A stretch of DNA of 64,000 nucleotides from JBDZVM01 sp040255675 (GCA_040255675.1 JBDZVM010000002.1:124001-188000), one strand, 5' to 3'. Shown: positions 52,372 through 60,648, numbered from the stretch's first letter. The notes: generated by a model not told the origin, from the sequence alone. Numbers and translations: made by a program.

Positions 52372-53307
52372 TCACAACGTGCGCAGGTACCAGCCGTACG
52401 TGTCGCGGATTCCGTCTTCAAGCCCGATTTCGGGGTGGAAACCTAACGCATTGACGCGCCGGACGTCGAGCAGCTTGCGCGGTGTGCCGTCGGGCTTGCT
52501 CGCATCGAACTCGATCGCGCCGGCATAGCCGACCACCTTCGCGACGAGGTCGGCCAGCTCGGCGATCGTGACGTCTTCACCGGTGCCGACGTTGATCGGT
52601 GCCGGGTCGTCGTACCGCTCGAGCAGCAGTTCACACGCCCGCGCGAGATCGTCGACGTGCAAGAACTCGCGTCGGGGCGTGCCCGTACCCCACAACGTGA
52701 CGGCCGGCGCGCCGGCTTCTTTCGCCTCGTGGAACCGGCGGATCAGCGCCGGCAGCACGTGCGAGGTCTGGAGGTCGAAGTTGTCGCCGGGGCCGTACAG
52801 GTTGGTCGGCATCGCCGAGATCCACGCCAGACCGTGCTGGCGGCGCATGGCCTGCACGTGCAACACCCCCGCGATCTTGGCGATCGCGTACGCGTCGTTG
52901 GTCGGCTCGAGCGGCCCGGTGAGCAGCGAGTCTTCGCTGATCGGCTGCGGCGCCAGCTTGGGATAGATGCAACTCGACCCCAAGAACAGCAGCCGCTCGA
53001 CACCGGCGTGCAGCGCCGCGTCGAAGATGTTGACCTGAATGCGCAGGTTGTCAGAGAGGAAGTCGGCCGGAGAGGTGGCGTTGGCCATGATCCCGCCGAC
53101 CTTCGCCGCCGCGTCGACCACGTAGCGCGGCCTGGCATCGGCGAAGAACGCGAAGGTCGCGTCGCGGTCGCGCAGGTCGAGCTCCCCCGACGTCCGGCCG
53201 ATCAATCGTTCGAAACCGGACGACGCGAGCCGCCGCCACACCGCCGAGCCGACGAGCCCCCGATGACCGGCGATGTAGGTGGGAGCCGCCTTGTCCAAAG
53301 AGACCAC
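52372..53307 (-). CDS. fcl: GDP-L-fucose synthase
   Basis: A 311-residue NADPH-dependent epimerase/reductase (WcaG) that completes GDP-fucose from GDP-4-keto-6-deoxymannose. Features: GHRGLVGSAVWRRL at 14-27, AAKVGGIMAN, LGSSCIYPKLAPQP, the Tyr/Lys pair in NDAYAIAKIAG and PTNLYGPGDNFD. Diverges from gmd with only 22 bases between the two start codons. Its GTG has no good ribosome-binding site, so it may be leaderless or nearly so. Confidence 0.96.
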   Translation of the reverse strand: MVSLDKAAPTYIAGHRGLVGSAVWRRLASSGFERLIGRTSGELDLRDRDATFAFFADARPRYVVDAAAKVGGIMANATSPADFLSDNLRIQVNIFDAALHAGVERLLFLGSSCIYPKLAPQPISEDSLLTGPLEPTNDAYAIAKIAGVLHVQAMRRQHGLAWISAMPTNLYGPGDNFDLQTSHVLPALIRRFHEAKEAGAPAVTLWGTGTPRREFLHVDDLARACELLLERYDDPAPINVGTGEDVTIAELADLVAKVVGYAGAIEFDASKPDGTPRKLLDVRRVNALGFHPEIGLEDGIRDTYGWYLRTL

Positions 53308-53312
53308 GATCT

Positions 53313-53324
53313 AAGGCTAGCCTT
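53313..53324. promoter_or_regulatory. Perfect 12-bp palindrome between gmd and GDP-fucose synthase
   Basis: AAGGCTAGCCTT, a perfect palindrome that fills the gap between two divergent starts (53307 and 53330). Each strand offers AAGG to one gene as a possible ribosome-binding site. It may act as a shared symmetric signal; promoters must lie inside the opposing genes. Confidence 0.5.
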
Positions 53325-53329
53325 TGAGC

Positions 53330-54376
53330 GTGACCGACTCTTCGACGCGCGCGCCCGACGCCCGCAAGGTGGCCCTGGTCACCGGGATCACCGGCCAAGA
53401 CGGCTCGTACCTGGCCGAGCTGCTGCTCGCCAAGGACTACGAGGTGCACGGCTTGATCCGCAGGGCCTCGACCTTCAACACCGAGCGCATCGACGCGATC
53501 TACCAAGATCCGCACGAGGCTGACGTGCGGCTTCGGCTGCACTACGGCGATCTGCACGACGGCGTCGGGCTGGTCAACCTGCTACGCGAGATCGCTCCCG
53601 ACGAGGTCTATCACCTAGGGGCGCAAAGCCACGTCAAGGTGAGTTTCGAGATGCCCGACTACACCGGCGACGTCACCGGCCTCGGCACGATCAGGCTGCT
53701 CGACGCGATCCGCGCATCAGGAATTTCGGCGCGTTTTTACCAAGCGTCGAGCTCTGAAATGTTCGGCTCCGCTCCCCCGCCGCAAAACGAATCGACCCCA
53801 TTTCACCCGCGCTCACCGTACGGTGCCGCGAAGGTCTACGCATACTGGACGACGGTGAATTACCGCGAGGCGTATGGCATGTTCGCGGTCAATGGCATTT
53901 TATTCAACCATGAGAGTCCGCGACGCGGTGAGACCTTCGTGACTCGCAAAGTAACCCGTGCCGTTGCCCGAATTCAGGCTGGCCTGCAAGACAAGTTGTA
54001 TCTCGGCAATCTCGATGCCCGCCGCGACTGGGGTTACGCTCCCGAATACGTCGAGGCCATGTGGCGCATGCTGCAATGCGATGAACCCGATGATTTCGTG
54101 ATCGCGACCGGCCAGTCGTATTCGATTCGCGAGTTCGTCGAGTTCGCTTTTTCGCACGCCGGCCTCGACTGGCAGAAGTACGTCGACGTCGACGACCGCT
54201 ACAAGCGACCGGCCGAGGTCGACTACTTGCTCGGCGACGCGTCGAAGGCCAAGGCGACTTTCGGCTGGGAGGCCAGCGTTCGCACGCCTGAACTGGCGCG
54301 CGTCATGGTCGATGCCGACATCGCCATGCTCGCCGACCAGCTCGCCGGCCGGGCTGTTCGCATCGACCGCGGCTGA
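53330..54376 (+). CDS. gmd: GDP-mannose 4,6-dehydratase
   Basis: A 348-residue short-chain dehydratase that makes GDP-4-keto-6-deoxy-D-mannose. Signatures: VTGITGQDGSYLAELLL near 20, RASTFNTERID, SSSEMFG, the Tyr/Lys pair in SPYGAAKVYAYW, LFNHESPRRGETFVTRK and GNLDARRDWGYA. GTG at 53330 is used; a TTG six bases earlier is better spaced from AAGG and cannot be excluded. It heads the rightward glycosyltransferase run. Confidence 0.97.
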   Translation: MTDSSTRAPDARKVALVTGITGQDGSYLAELLLAKDYEVHGLIRRASTFNTERIDAIYQDPHEADVRLRLHYGDLHDGVGLVNLLREIAPDEVYHLGAQSHVKVSFEMPDYTGDVTGLGTIRLLDAIRASGISARFYQASSSEMFGSAPPPQNESTPFHPRSPYGAAKVYAYWTTVNYREAYGMFAVNGILFNHESPRRGETFVTRKVTRAVARIQAGLQDKLYLGNLDARRDWGYAPEYVEAMWRMLQCDEPDDFVIATGQSYSIREFVEFAFSHAGLDWQKYVDVDDRYKRPAEVDYLLGDASKAKATFGWEASVRTPELARVMVDADIAMLADQLAGRAVRIDRG

Positions 54377-54383
54377 CCTCGGT

Positions 54384-55472
54384 ATGCCGAAGATTCGAGC
54401 AGCGGTCACGCTCGAGCAATGCTGGCACCGAGTGCCCGGTGGCACCGCGTCGTCCGCGCTCGAAACCGTGACGGCGCTGCGGCGACGCGACGACGTGACC
54501 GTGCTCGGGGTTGCCGCGCGCCACGCGACTTTGCCGCCGGCGCCATGGCGCCCGCCAGTGCTGATGCACCAACTTCCGTTACCGCGCCTCGCGTTGTACG
54601 AAAGCTGGCACGCGCTTCGCTGGCCACGGGTGCAGCGGGCGACCGGGCCGATCGACGTCATCCACGCGACCACGTTCGCGATTCCGCCGAAGAGCGCGCC
54701 GCTCGTCGTCACCGTGCATGATCTCGCTTTTCTCGACGACCCTTCGCATTTCACGAAGCACGGCTTGCGGTTCTTCAACCGCGGCCTGGCATTGGCTCGT
54801 CGCGATGCCGATGTCGTGCTGGTGCCTTCGCGCGCGACGCTCGACGCGTGCGTCGACGCCGGCTTCGAACCGTCGCGTCTTCGGCTCGTGCCGCACGGCG
54901 TCGCCGTTCCCCCCGTCAGTTCGCGGCGGGTGAAGGAATTCGCGAAGTCGCACGGGCTTCCGGAGCGTTACGTCATGTGGTGCGGAACACTGGAACCGCG
55001 CAAGAACGTTCCTGTCCTGTTGAAGGCGTTTGACGTCGCCCGCCGACGCGACCCTGACCTGTCGCTCGTGCTCGTCGGCCCGCCGGGCTGGGGCGACGTC
55101 GAGGTGCCGTCGACTCCCGGCATCCGGTTACTCGGCTTCCTTTCCGGCGACGACTTGCACGCCGCGTATGCGGGCGCGCGAGCCTTTTGCTATCCGAGTT
55201 TGCGCGAAGGCTTCGGGTTGCCCGCGTTGGAAGCGATGGCGCACGGCATTCCGGTCGTAACATCGGCCGCCACGTCGATGGCGGAATTCGTCGAAGGGGC
55301 AGGCATTCTCGTCGAGCCATCCGATGTCGACGGTCTAGCCGAGGCTATGCTGCTCGCTGCCGGTGAGCGGCACGACGAACTGGCGGCTTTGGCATCAGCG
55401 CGGGCTGCCGAGTACTCGTGGGATGCCGCCGCCGAACTTACCGTCGCCGCGTACCGCGAGGCAACGTCGTGA
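54384..55472 (+). CDS. GT4-family glycosyltransferase
   Basis: A 362-residue retaining glycosyltransferase, GT-B fold. The C-terminal half shows PRKNVPVLLKAFDVA, the nucleotide-sugar loop in YPSLREGFGLPALEAMAHG (Glu-x7-Glu) and VEPSDVDGLAEAM. Seven bases follow the gmd stop, and its own stop overlaps the next glycosyltransferase (GTGA). GDP-fucose or GDP-mannose is the likely donor given the neighbours; acceptor unknown. Confidence 0.92.
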   Translation: MPKIRAAVTLEQCWHRVPGGTASSALETVTALRRRDDVTVLGVAARHATLPPAPWRPPVLMHQLPLPRLALYESWHALRWPRVQRATGPIDVIHATTFAIPPKSAPLVVTVHDLAFLDDPSHFTKHGLRFFNRGLALARRDADVVLVPSRATLDACVDAGFEPSRLRLVPHGVAVPPVSSRRVKEFAKSHGLPERYVMWCGTLEPRKNVPVLLKAFDVARRRDPDLSLVLVGPPGWGDVEVPSTPGIRLLGFLSGDDLHAAYAGARAFCYPSLREGFGLPALEAMAHGIPVVTSAATSMAEFVEGAGILVEPSDVDGLAEAMLLAAGERHDELAALASARAAEYSWDAAAELTVAAYREATS

Positions 55473-56608
55473 AGGTAGCGGTCAACCTGCTCTGGCTGGT
55501 GCCTGGCGTCGTCGGAGGCAGCGAAAGCTACGCCACCGGGTTGCTGACGGCGTTGACACAACGCGCCGACGTCGAAGTGACGGCGTTCGCGTTGCGGGCG
55601 TTCGTCTCGCGGCATCGCGAACTCGCGGCAGCAATGAACACCGTGGTAGCACCGTTGCCCGAAGGCCGCCATGTCGTGCGGCGCGTCGTCGCCGAGAACA
55701 GCTGGCTGCCGGGCCAGCTTCGTAAGAACGGCTTCGACATCGTGCACCACCTCGGCGGCATCGTGCCTCGTTCGCCGCTGCCGGCGGTGGTTACCCTGCA
55801 CGACCTGCAATACCTCGCGTATCCCGAATACTTCAGTGCCACGAAGCGCCATTACCTCAATGCCACACAGGGCCGGTCGCTCGCGCGAGCGCACCGTGTA
55901 ATGGCAATCAGCGAATTCACCCGTACACAGGCAATCGAGCAGTTCGGCCTCGACCCGGGGAAGGTCGTCGTCGTCCCGCCCGTCTTGGATTTGCCTCCGC
56001 CGCCTGACGACGCCGAGCGGCGCGCCGTCCGGAAGACTTTCGATCTCGCACGAGATTTCGTGCTATACCCGGCCGCGACGTATCCCCACAAGAATCACTT
56101 AACCCTCGTGCGAGCATTCGCGAAGACATGCGCGGATCGCGACGTCGACCTGGTGCTGACGGGCGCAACCGGGGCCGGCGCGTGGGGCTCCGCGCACTCG
56201 ACGTCGGCACAGATCAACGCCTTGTCCGGCAGCCTCGGCGTGGAGACGCGCGTTCGGCAACTCGGGTACGTTTCCCGTCGGCAACTCGGCGCGCTTTATG
56301 CTGAAGCGGCTATGGTCGCGTTTCCGTCCAGATTCGAAGGTTTCGGTTTGCCTGTCGTCGAAGCGATGGCGCTTGGCTGCCCAGTGGTCGCCGCCGAGGC
56401 TACCGCGTTACCAGCATTGGTCGGTGGGGCAGGGCTTCTCGTCGATCCCGACGACGTCGACGGGTGGGCAGCGGCCATGTCAAACGTGCTCGACGACTCA
56501 GCGTTGCGACAGCAATTGCGGGCTTCTGGGGCCGCGCGAGCTGCCGAGCTTGGCAAGATCGACCCGACCGGGCGGCTTGTCGAGGTGTACCGCGAGGCAG
56601 CGTCGTGA
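55469..56608 (+). CDS. GT4-family glycosyltransferase
   Basis: A 379-residue GT4 enzyme: GGSESYATGLLTAL near the N-terminus, PHKNHLTLVRAFA, FPSRFEGFGLPVVEAMALG with the Glu-x7-Glu pair, and LVDPDDVDGWAAAM. Coupled on both sides by GTGA overlaps (55469 and 56605), so the three transferases are made together. Donor and acceptor unknown. The tail RLVEVYREAAS resembles that of the preceding enzyme, suggesting duplication. Confidence 0.92.
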   Translation: MKVAVNLLWLVPGVVGGSESYATGLLTALTQRADVEVTAFALRAFVSRHRELAAAMNTVVAPLPEGRHVVRRVVAENSWLPGQLRKNGFDIVHHLGGIVPRSPLPAVVTLHDLQYLAYPEYFSATKRHYLNATQGRSLARAHRVMAISEFTRTQAIEQFGLDPGKVVVVPPVLDLPPPPDDAERRAVRKTFDLARDFVLYPAATYPHKNHLTLVRAFAKTCADRDVDLVLTGATGAGAWGSAHSTSAQINALSGSLGVETRVRQLGYVSRRQLGALYAEAAMVAFPSRFEGFGLPVVEAMALGCPVVAAEATALPALVGGAGLLVDPDDVDGWAAAMSNVLDDSALRQQLRASGAARAAELGKIDPTGRLVEVYREAAS

Positions 56609-57861
56609 GGATTCTCGCGGTGCTGCCGCACTTTTCTCCCGACGTGGCGCCCACTGGCATTATCGGGTCGCGCCTCATTTCCGAATTGGGCAAGCTCGGC
56701 CACCACATCGACGTCGTCACATCGCTGCCGTGGTACGAGCACCACGCGGTCGAGCCGTCATGGCGCGGCCGGGTCGTGCGACGTGAGCAGACGGCCTGGG
56801 GCCGCGTCACTCGCGTGCACCCATTTCCCACCGGAGACAAGAAAAACATTCCGAAGCGCGCGATCGGCTTCGCCGCCTTTTGCGCTTTGAACGCCGGCAT
56901 TTCTGCCGTTGGCGGGCGTGTTGATATCGCGCTCGCGATGACGCCGCCGTTACCTATGGCGGCAACCGGATGGCTCGCGTCACTCGCGCGTCGCGCACCG
57001 CTCGTACTCAACGTGCAAGACATTTTTCCCGACGTCGCCGTCGAATTAGGCGTGTTACACGGGCGGCGCGTTATCGCCGCGGCGGCGGCATTGGAGCGGT
57101 GGTCGTACGCGCGAAGCGCAGCCGTTACGGTGCTGTCGAACGACATGCGAGACAACCTCGCGACCAAGATGCGCGAAGCCGCGCGGTTGCACGTCATTCC
57201 GAATTTCGTCGATGTAGATGCCATCAGGCCGCTGCCGAAAGAAAACGGCTACCGCGCGGAATTCGGGCTCGCCGGAAAGACCGTCGTCATGTACGCGGGC
57301 AACGTCGGCATGTCGCAGTCGCTCGATCTGGTTTTGGCAGCGGCACGCGCGAGTGTCGACCGGCCCGAGCTGGTTTACGTGATCAATGGCGGAGGTTCGA
57401 CACTGCCAGAATTCCAAAGGGCGGCTGCCGATCTGCCGAACGTGCGGTTCGTGCCGATGCAGCCACTCGAAAGACTGCCCGAGGTGCTGGCTGCCGCCGA
57501 CGTCCATGTCGTTCCGTTGAAACGTGGACTCTCGCGTTCGAGCGTTCCGTCGAAGACGTATTCGATCCTGGCCGCCGGCCGGCCCTTGCTGGCGAGCGTC
57601 GACGAGGGCAGCGAGGTGCAGCGCGTCGTCGAGGCAGCCGGGGCAGGCGTGGCAGTGCCGCCCGACGACTCCGATGCCTTCGTGCACGCGCTGCTTCGGT
57701 TGGTCGACGATGCCGCCGGGCGCGAAACGATGGAGAAAGCCGCCCGCGCCTACGTCGAGAACACCGCCTCGCCGGCGGCCGTGGCCCGGGCGTATGAGGC
57801 GTTGTTCGAGACCCTCATACGCCCCACTCCGGCCCCCCACTCCCGCCCCCAACTCCCGTGA
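56605..57861 (+). CDS. GT4-family glycosyltransferase (WbuB-like)
   Basis: A 418-residue enzyme of the WbuB-like GT4 group: LAVLPHFSPDVAPTGIIG at the start, NVQDIFPDVAVELG, YAGNVGMSQSLDLVL, and KTYSILAAGRPLLAS. WbuB-type enzymes often transfer fucose or N-acetylfucosamine to lipid-linked sugars, which would suit the GDP-fucose genes here; inference. Its stop codon is the first TGA of hairpin repeat copy B and its last residues are proline-rich (PTPAPHSRPQLP), so the original end may have been altered by repeat insertion. Confidence 0.9.
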   Translation: MRILAVLPHFSPDVAPTGIIGSRLISELGKLGHHIDVVTSLPWYEHHAVEPSWRGRVVRREQTAWGRVTRVHPFPTGDKKNIPKRAIGFAAFCALNAGISAVGGRVDIALAMTPPLPMAATGWLASLARRAPLVLNVQDIFPDVAVELGVLHGRRVIAAAAALERWSYARSAAVTVLSNDMRDNLATKMREAARLHVIPNFVDVDAIRPLPKENGYRAEFGLAGKTVVMYAGNVGMSQSLDLVLAAARASVDRPELVYVINGGGSTLPEFQRAAADLPNVRFVPMQPLERLPEVLAAADVHVVPLKRGLSRSSVPSKTYSILAAGRPLLASVDEGSEVQRVVEAAGAGVAVPPDDSDAFVHALLRLVDDAAGRETMEKAARAYVENTASPAAVARAYEALFETLIRPTPAPHSRPQLP

Positions 57862-57909
57862 TCACGAAAACTTTTCTGCACCTATGGGGGTAAGAGTTTT
57901 CGCGATCAC
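57858..57909 (+). repeat. Hairpin repeat, copy B
   Basis: GTGATCACGAAAACTTTT and AAGAGTTTTCGCGATCAC with loop CTGCACCTATGGGGGT. Compared with copy A the stem has G-to-A on the left matched by C-to-T on the right, a compensatory change. The left TGATCA gives the stop of the rightward glycosyltransferase and, on the other strand, of the leftward DUF559 gene. Confidence 0.9.
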
Positions 57910-58977
57910 GCCAAGAGGCGTGCATTTGGGGCAGGGCCGCAAGGCGCCTTTCCAGCCACGAGTCGTCAGCACCGCCGCGACCTCGGATGCGGCCTCGCAC
58001 GGCGCGAACGCTGTCTCGTGCCAGCCGAAGCGAACGGTAACCTTGCCACGAGCGGCGGCGGCACGGTCGCGTGATCGATCGTTGGCCGACTGCTCAGCAC
58101 CGTGATACGCCGCGCCGTCCAGTTCGACAAGCACGCCGTATTCGTCGTAGTCGACATCGACGAACTCTTGCTTCCCGTTCCGCCGGCGAGCGGCCTGACG
58201 CTTTCCGCTCGGCAGCCCGTGCGCGCGTTCGACATCGCGCCGATAACGCCATTCGAGAACCGAATGCACGCCATCGGCGATCGCCAGGAGCGTCTCTTCG
58301 ATCAATGCGCGGTGCGGGATTTTCTTCCGTAAAGCGAGTGCTTCCGATATTCGCGCGGGCGTCGTGCGGCGGCGCTGGCAGGCGTTCGTGAGCACCGCGA
58401 CGACTTCATCGGGTCGTGTCGCGACCGAAACCAGGTCGAGCACGGTTTCTTCGACGCTGGTGCGAGTTGGGCACGCCGACAGCGCTTGCTGGGTAGCACG
58501 ACCGTTCATATGGACCACGATGCCGGCCTGCCTCCTGACCCGCCGGCTCGAAGGAACAGTCACATGCACGTCGTCAGGCGCCCGGTCTGTCAGACCATGG
58601 AGGAAAGCGGCCGTCTCGTAACTCACCATCGCGTTGTCGCCGGCGTAAAGAACCGCGGACCAAACCGTCGTCATATACGTGATTTCCCCGTTGTGCGCGA
58701 CATACGTACCGGGGAAGCCTCGTTGCCAAAGCCCCGAGCGCAGCTTCGACTGGATAACAGCGTCGTCGATACCGATCGCACGCAACTGGGCGCGCGCAAC
58801 GACGCCCGCTTGACTGTCGAGCAAGTCGGCTAGACGGCGTCCGGTTTGCGGGCTCAATCTTCGCGGCACACGTCGATCATCGACTACCGCGCGGTCGTGC
58901 GTAGTACCGAGCGGGCCGACTGTGGATCGAGCGCCAGCACCCTGTGCATCCTCGTGATCACGAGGACTTTTCGGCAC
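57862..58977 (-). CDS. AbiEi/DUF559-type protein, probable nuclease-fold
   Basis: Up to 371 residues. The N-terminal half has a winged-helix pattern (LLDSQAGVVARAQLRAIGI) like AbiEi antitoxin-type proteins of actinobacteria; the C-terminal half resembles DUF559/Vsr-like endonuclease folds (VDVDYDEYGVLVELDGAAYH, RDRAAAARGKVTVRFGWHE). A CPKC pair lies near the end. The last about 15 residues (VIAKTLTPIGAEKFS) are encoded by hairpin copy B, and the first GTG (58977) lies in the loop of copy C. A GTG at 58869 before PRRLSPQTGRR is an alternative start. Role unknown; such proteins are frequent in accessory DNA. Confidence 0.75.
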   Translation of the reverse strand: MPKSPRDHEDAQGAGARSTVGPLGTTHDRAVVDDRRVPRRLSPQTGRRLADLLDSQAGVVARAQLRAIGIDDAVIQSKLRSGLWQRGFPGTYVAHNGEITYMTTVWSAVLYAGDNAMVSYETAAFLHGLTDRAPDDVHVTVPSSRRVRRQAGIVVHMNGRATQQALSACPTRTSVEETVLDLVSVATRPDEVVAVLTNACQRRRTTPARISEALALRKKIPHRALIEETLLAIADGVHSVLEWRYRRDVERAHGLPSGKRQAARRRNGKQEFVDVDYDEYGVLVELDGAAYHGAEQSANDRSRDRAAAARGKVTVRFGWHETAFAPCEAASEVAAVLTTRGWKGALRPCPKCTPLGVIAKTLTPIGAEKFS

Positions 58978-59004
58978 CTATGGGGTAAAAGTTTTCGCGA
59001 TCAC
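58954..59004 (+). repeat. Hairpin repeat, copy C
   Basis: GTGATCACGAGGACTTTT and AAAAGTTTTCGCGATCAC, loop CGGCACCTATGGGGT (one G shorter than the others). Two stem positions are G opposite T, which pair as G-U only in the + strand RNA. It holds the stop of the small membrane protein and the first start codon of the DUF559 gene. Confidence 0.88.
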
Positions 59005-59226
59005 AGGACTTTCGGGTTCGCGAGGTCTCGGAATCGGCAGGGCGCGCGGGGCCTGGTGCGCTGGTTCGCGACGGCCGATCGTGACCACTGCCAGCAACAG
59101 GATCGGGACGACGACGTACCAGCGAGTGATCCACGCGAAGCACCACATGGCCAGCACGATCGCAACCGCCCAGCTGGCGATCGCGCGGAGCGCTTGGGCG
59201 AAGCGCCGCGTCAGCGAACCCGTCAT
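58978..59226 (-). CDS. Small two-helix membrane protein
   Basis: An 82-residue protein with a short basic start (MTGSLTRRFAQALRAI), two hydrophobic segments (SWAVAIVLAMWCFAWITRW and VVVPILLLAVVTIG) and a proline-rich tail. The last nine residues (PVIAKTFTP) are read from hairpin copy C, which also gives the stop. ATG at 59226 follows AGGAG by five bases. No family recognised. Confidence 0.6.
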   Translation of the reverse strand: MTGSLTRRFAQALRAIASWAVAIVLAMWCFAWITRWYVVVPILLLAVVTIGRREPAHQAPRALPIPRPREPESPVIAKTFTP

Positions 59227-59317
59227 GTCGACTCCTGGGATCCAAACCTCAACGCAGGTGGACGCACCATAACCGGAGAATCGGCACTGCAACGTTACGA
59301 ATGAATGACAAACCACC

Positions 59318-59369
59318 GTGATCACGAAGATTTCTTGGCACCTATGGGGGTAAGAGTCTTCGCGATCAC
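59318..59369 (+). repeat. Hairpin repeat, copy D
   Basis: GTGATCACGAAGATTTCTT and TAAGAGTCTTCGCGATCAC, loop GGCACCTATGGGGG. Stem retained with a T opposite G. It lies in the gap between the small membrane protein and the GH88 gene and runs straight into the 16-bp tandem array. Confidence 0.88.
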
Positions 59370-59427
59370 CGGGGAGAACGATCAGCGGGGAGAACGATCA
59401 CCGGGGAGAACGATCAGCGGGGAGAAG
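59370..59427. repeat. 16-bp tandem array joined to hairpin copy D
   Basis: CGGGGAGAACGATCA followed by G or C, 3.6 copies alternating G/C at the last base. GATCAC in the units matches the end of hairpin D, suggesting the array grew from it. The third unit contains the stop codon of the GH88 gene (59414-59416), so its last residues are array-encoded. Confidence 0.9.
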
Positions 59428-60565
59428 GGGCGCGGGTTGCGAGGTCGAGCGCCTCGACGAAGTAGTAGTCGCCCCACATGACGCTCTCGTCGACCGCCAG
59501 CCCGTTGCGGTAGTGATAGGTGGCGTGGCGCAAGACGCCTTCCCAGCCTTCAGTGTCGGCCGCGATGTACTTGGTCGACCGTAACGTGCGCAAAATTTGT
59601 AGCGCGTAGGCCCGGTACCGCTCGGCCTCCGCGTTCGATCCCAAGCTGTCGGCCAGATGCTGCATTCCCGCGGCAGCGATCGCCGCGGCGGACGCCTCGT
59701 GCGAACTTTCCTGTGAAGGATCGGCCCAGTCGTTCGGAGGCACGCCGTCGTCAGGCGTGTGGGTGATGTAGTAATCGGCTGTCCGGCAAGCGACGTCGAG
59801 CATTTCCCGGTCGCCGGTGTAGCGGTAGGCGGTGTCAAAGCCGTAAATTGCCCACGCTTGGCCGCGCGCCCACGTCGAGTCGGAACGCCATCCCTGGTGA
59901 GTTGCGGCGTGCAGGAATTCACCTGTCTCGACGTCGAACCAGCCTTCGTGAATGGTGCTGCCGTCACCGCGCACCAAATAGCGCCGGCTCGTACGGCAAT
60001 GCGTCAACGCGGCGTCGAAAAGGCTTTGGTCGCCGGTGTATTCGGCGGCCCTGAAGATGATGCCGACGTTCATCATGACGTCGATGAACGTGCTACCGGT
60101 GTCGACCCACGTATGGAGATAACCTCCGGGTTCTTGTAGCCGCTTCGCCATCGTGCGGCCGGCCTCGATCAAGACATCGCGGGCGCGCGCCGACTGGTCG
60201 TGGTCGTACCACCGCCCCCAACTCGGCTCGAACATGAAACCCATGTCGTGGGTGCCCGTATCGCTTTTTCGTGGCTCGACCAACAAGCAGTACCGCTCGG
60301 CCTGCTCTCGCCACCACGGATCGCCTGTGCGGTCGGCAAAGACCCACATCATGCCGGTGAAAAATCCACCCGTCCAGCTCGGTGCCCACCGGTCTTCGAA
60401 AACCCAGCGGCCGCGACGGGTGTAGGTCGCGATCTGGTCGGGTGCGCGCTCGATAAGCGTGCGCACCTGCCTTTGCGCGAACAGCAAGGCCTCATCAATG
60501 CTCAGCGTGCGCCCGGCGTCACCGATCGGCGACGCGCTCGCATCGGTATGCCCTGTTGCGCTCAT
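59414..60565 (-). CDS. GH88-family unsaturated glucuronyl hydrolase-like enzyme
   Basis: A 383-residue alpha6/alpha6-barrel enzyme of glycoside hydrolase family 88/105, cleaving unsaturated uronic acid from oligosaccharides left by polysaccharide lyases. Features: WVFADRTGDPWW, the acid HDMGFM near 107, a second acidic site in FIDVMMNVGI near 158, and RGQAWAIYGFDTAYR. No signal peptide, so cytosolic. ATG at 60565 has GGAG seven bases ahead and overlaps the TGA of an upstream leader frame. No lyase or transporter gene is next to it. Confidence 0.9.
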   Translation of the reverse strand: MSATGHTDASASPIGDAGRTLSIDEALLFAQRQVRTLIERAPDQIATYTRRGRWVFEDRWAPSWTGGFFTGMMWVFADRTGDPWWREQAERYCLLVEPRKSDTGTHDMGFMFEPSWGRWYDHDQSARARDVLIEAGRTMAKRLQEPGGYLHTWVDTGSTFIDVMMNVGIIFRAAEYTGDQSLFDAALTHCRTSRRYLVRGDGSTIHEGWFDVETGEFLHAATHQGWRSDSTWARGQAWAIYGFDTAYRYTGDREMLDVACRTADYYITHTPDDGVPPNDWADPSQESSHEASAAAIAAAGMQHLADSLGSNAEAERYRAYALQILRTLRSTKYIAADTEGWEGVLRHATYHYRNGLAVDESVMWGDYYFVEALDLATRAPSPR

Positions 60566-60648
60566 CGAGTCGCTCCACGAGCCGCCGAGCACAACCGACC
60601 GATCGAGCAGGCCCGTTCTGCAGAGTACTCGGTGCGCTCGGCTTGCAT
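60562..60648 (-). CDS. Short leader frame overlapping the GH88 start
   Basis: A 28-codon frame, ATG at 60648 with AAGGAG nine bases upstream, the best ribosome-binding site in the region. Its TGA overlaps the GH88 ATG (ATGA), so ribosomes ending here could start GH88. The peptide (starts MQAERTEYSAER) is Arg/Ala-rich without known similarity. It may be a leader for translational coupling rather than a functional protein. Confidence 0.45.
   Translation of the reverse strand: MQAERTEYSAERACSIGRLCSAARGATR

Noticed and set aside
57858..57909. Hairpin copy B as a classical intrinsic terminator
   Set aside because: Well placed between convergent genes, but there is no T-run after the stem on either strand, and the other copies are not all at gene ends in the same way.
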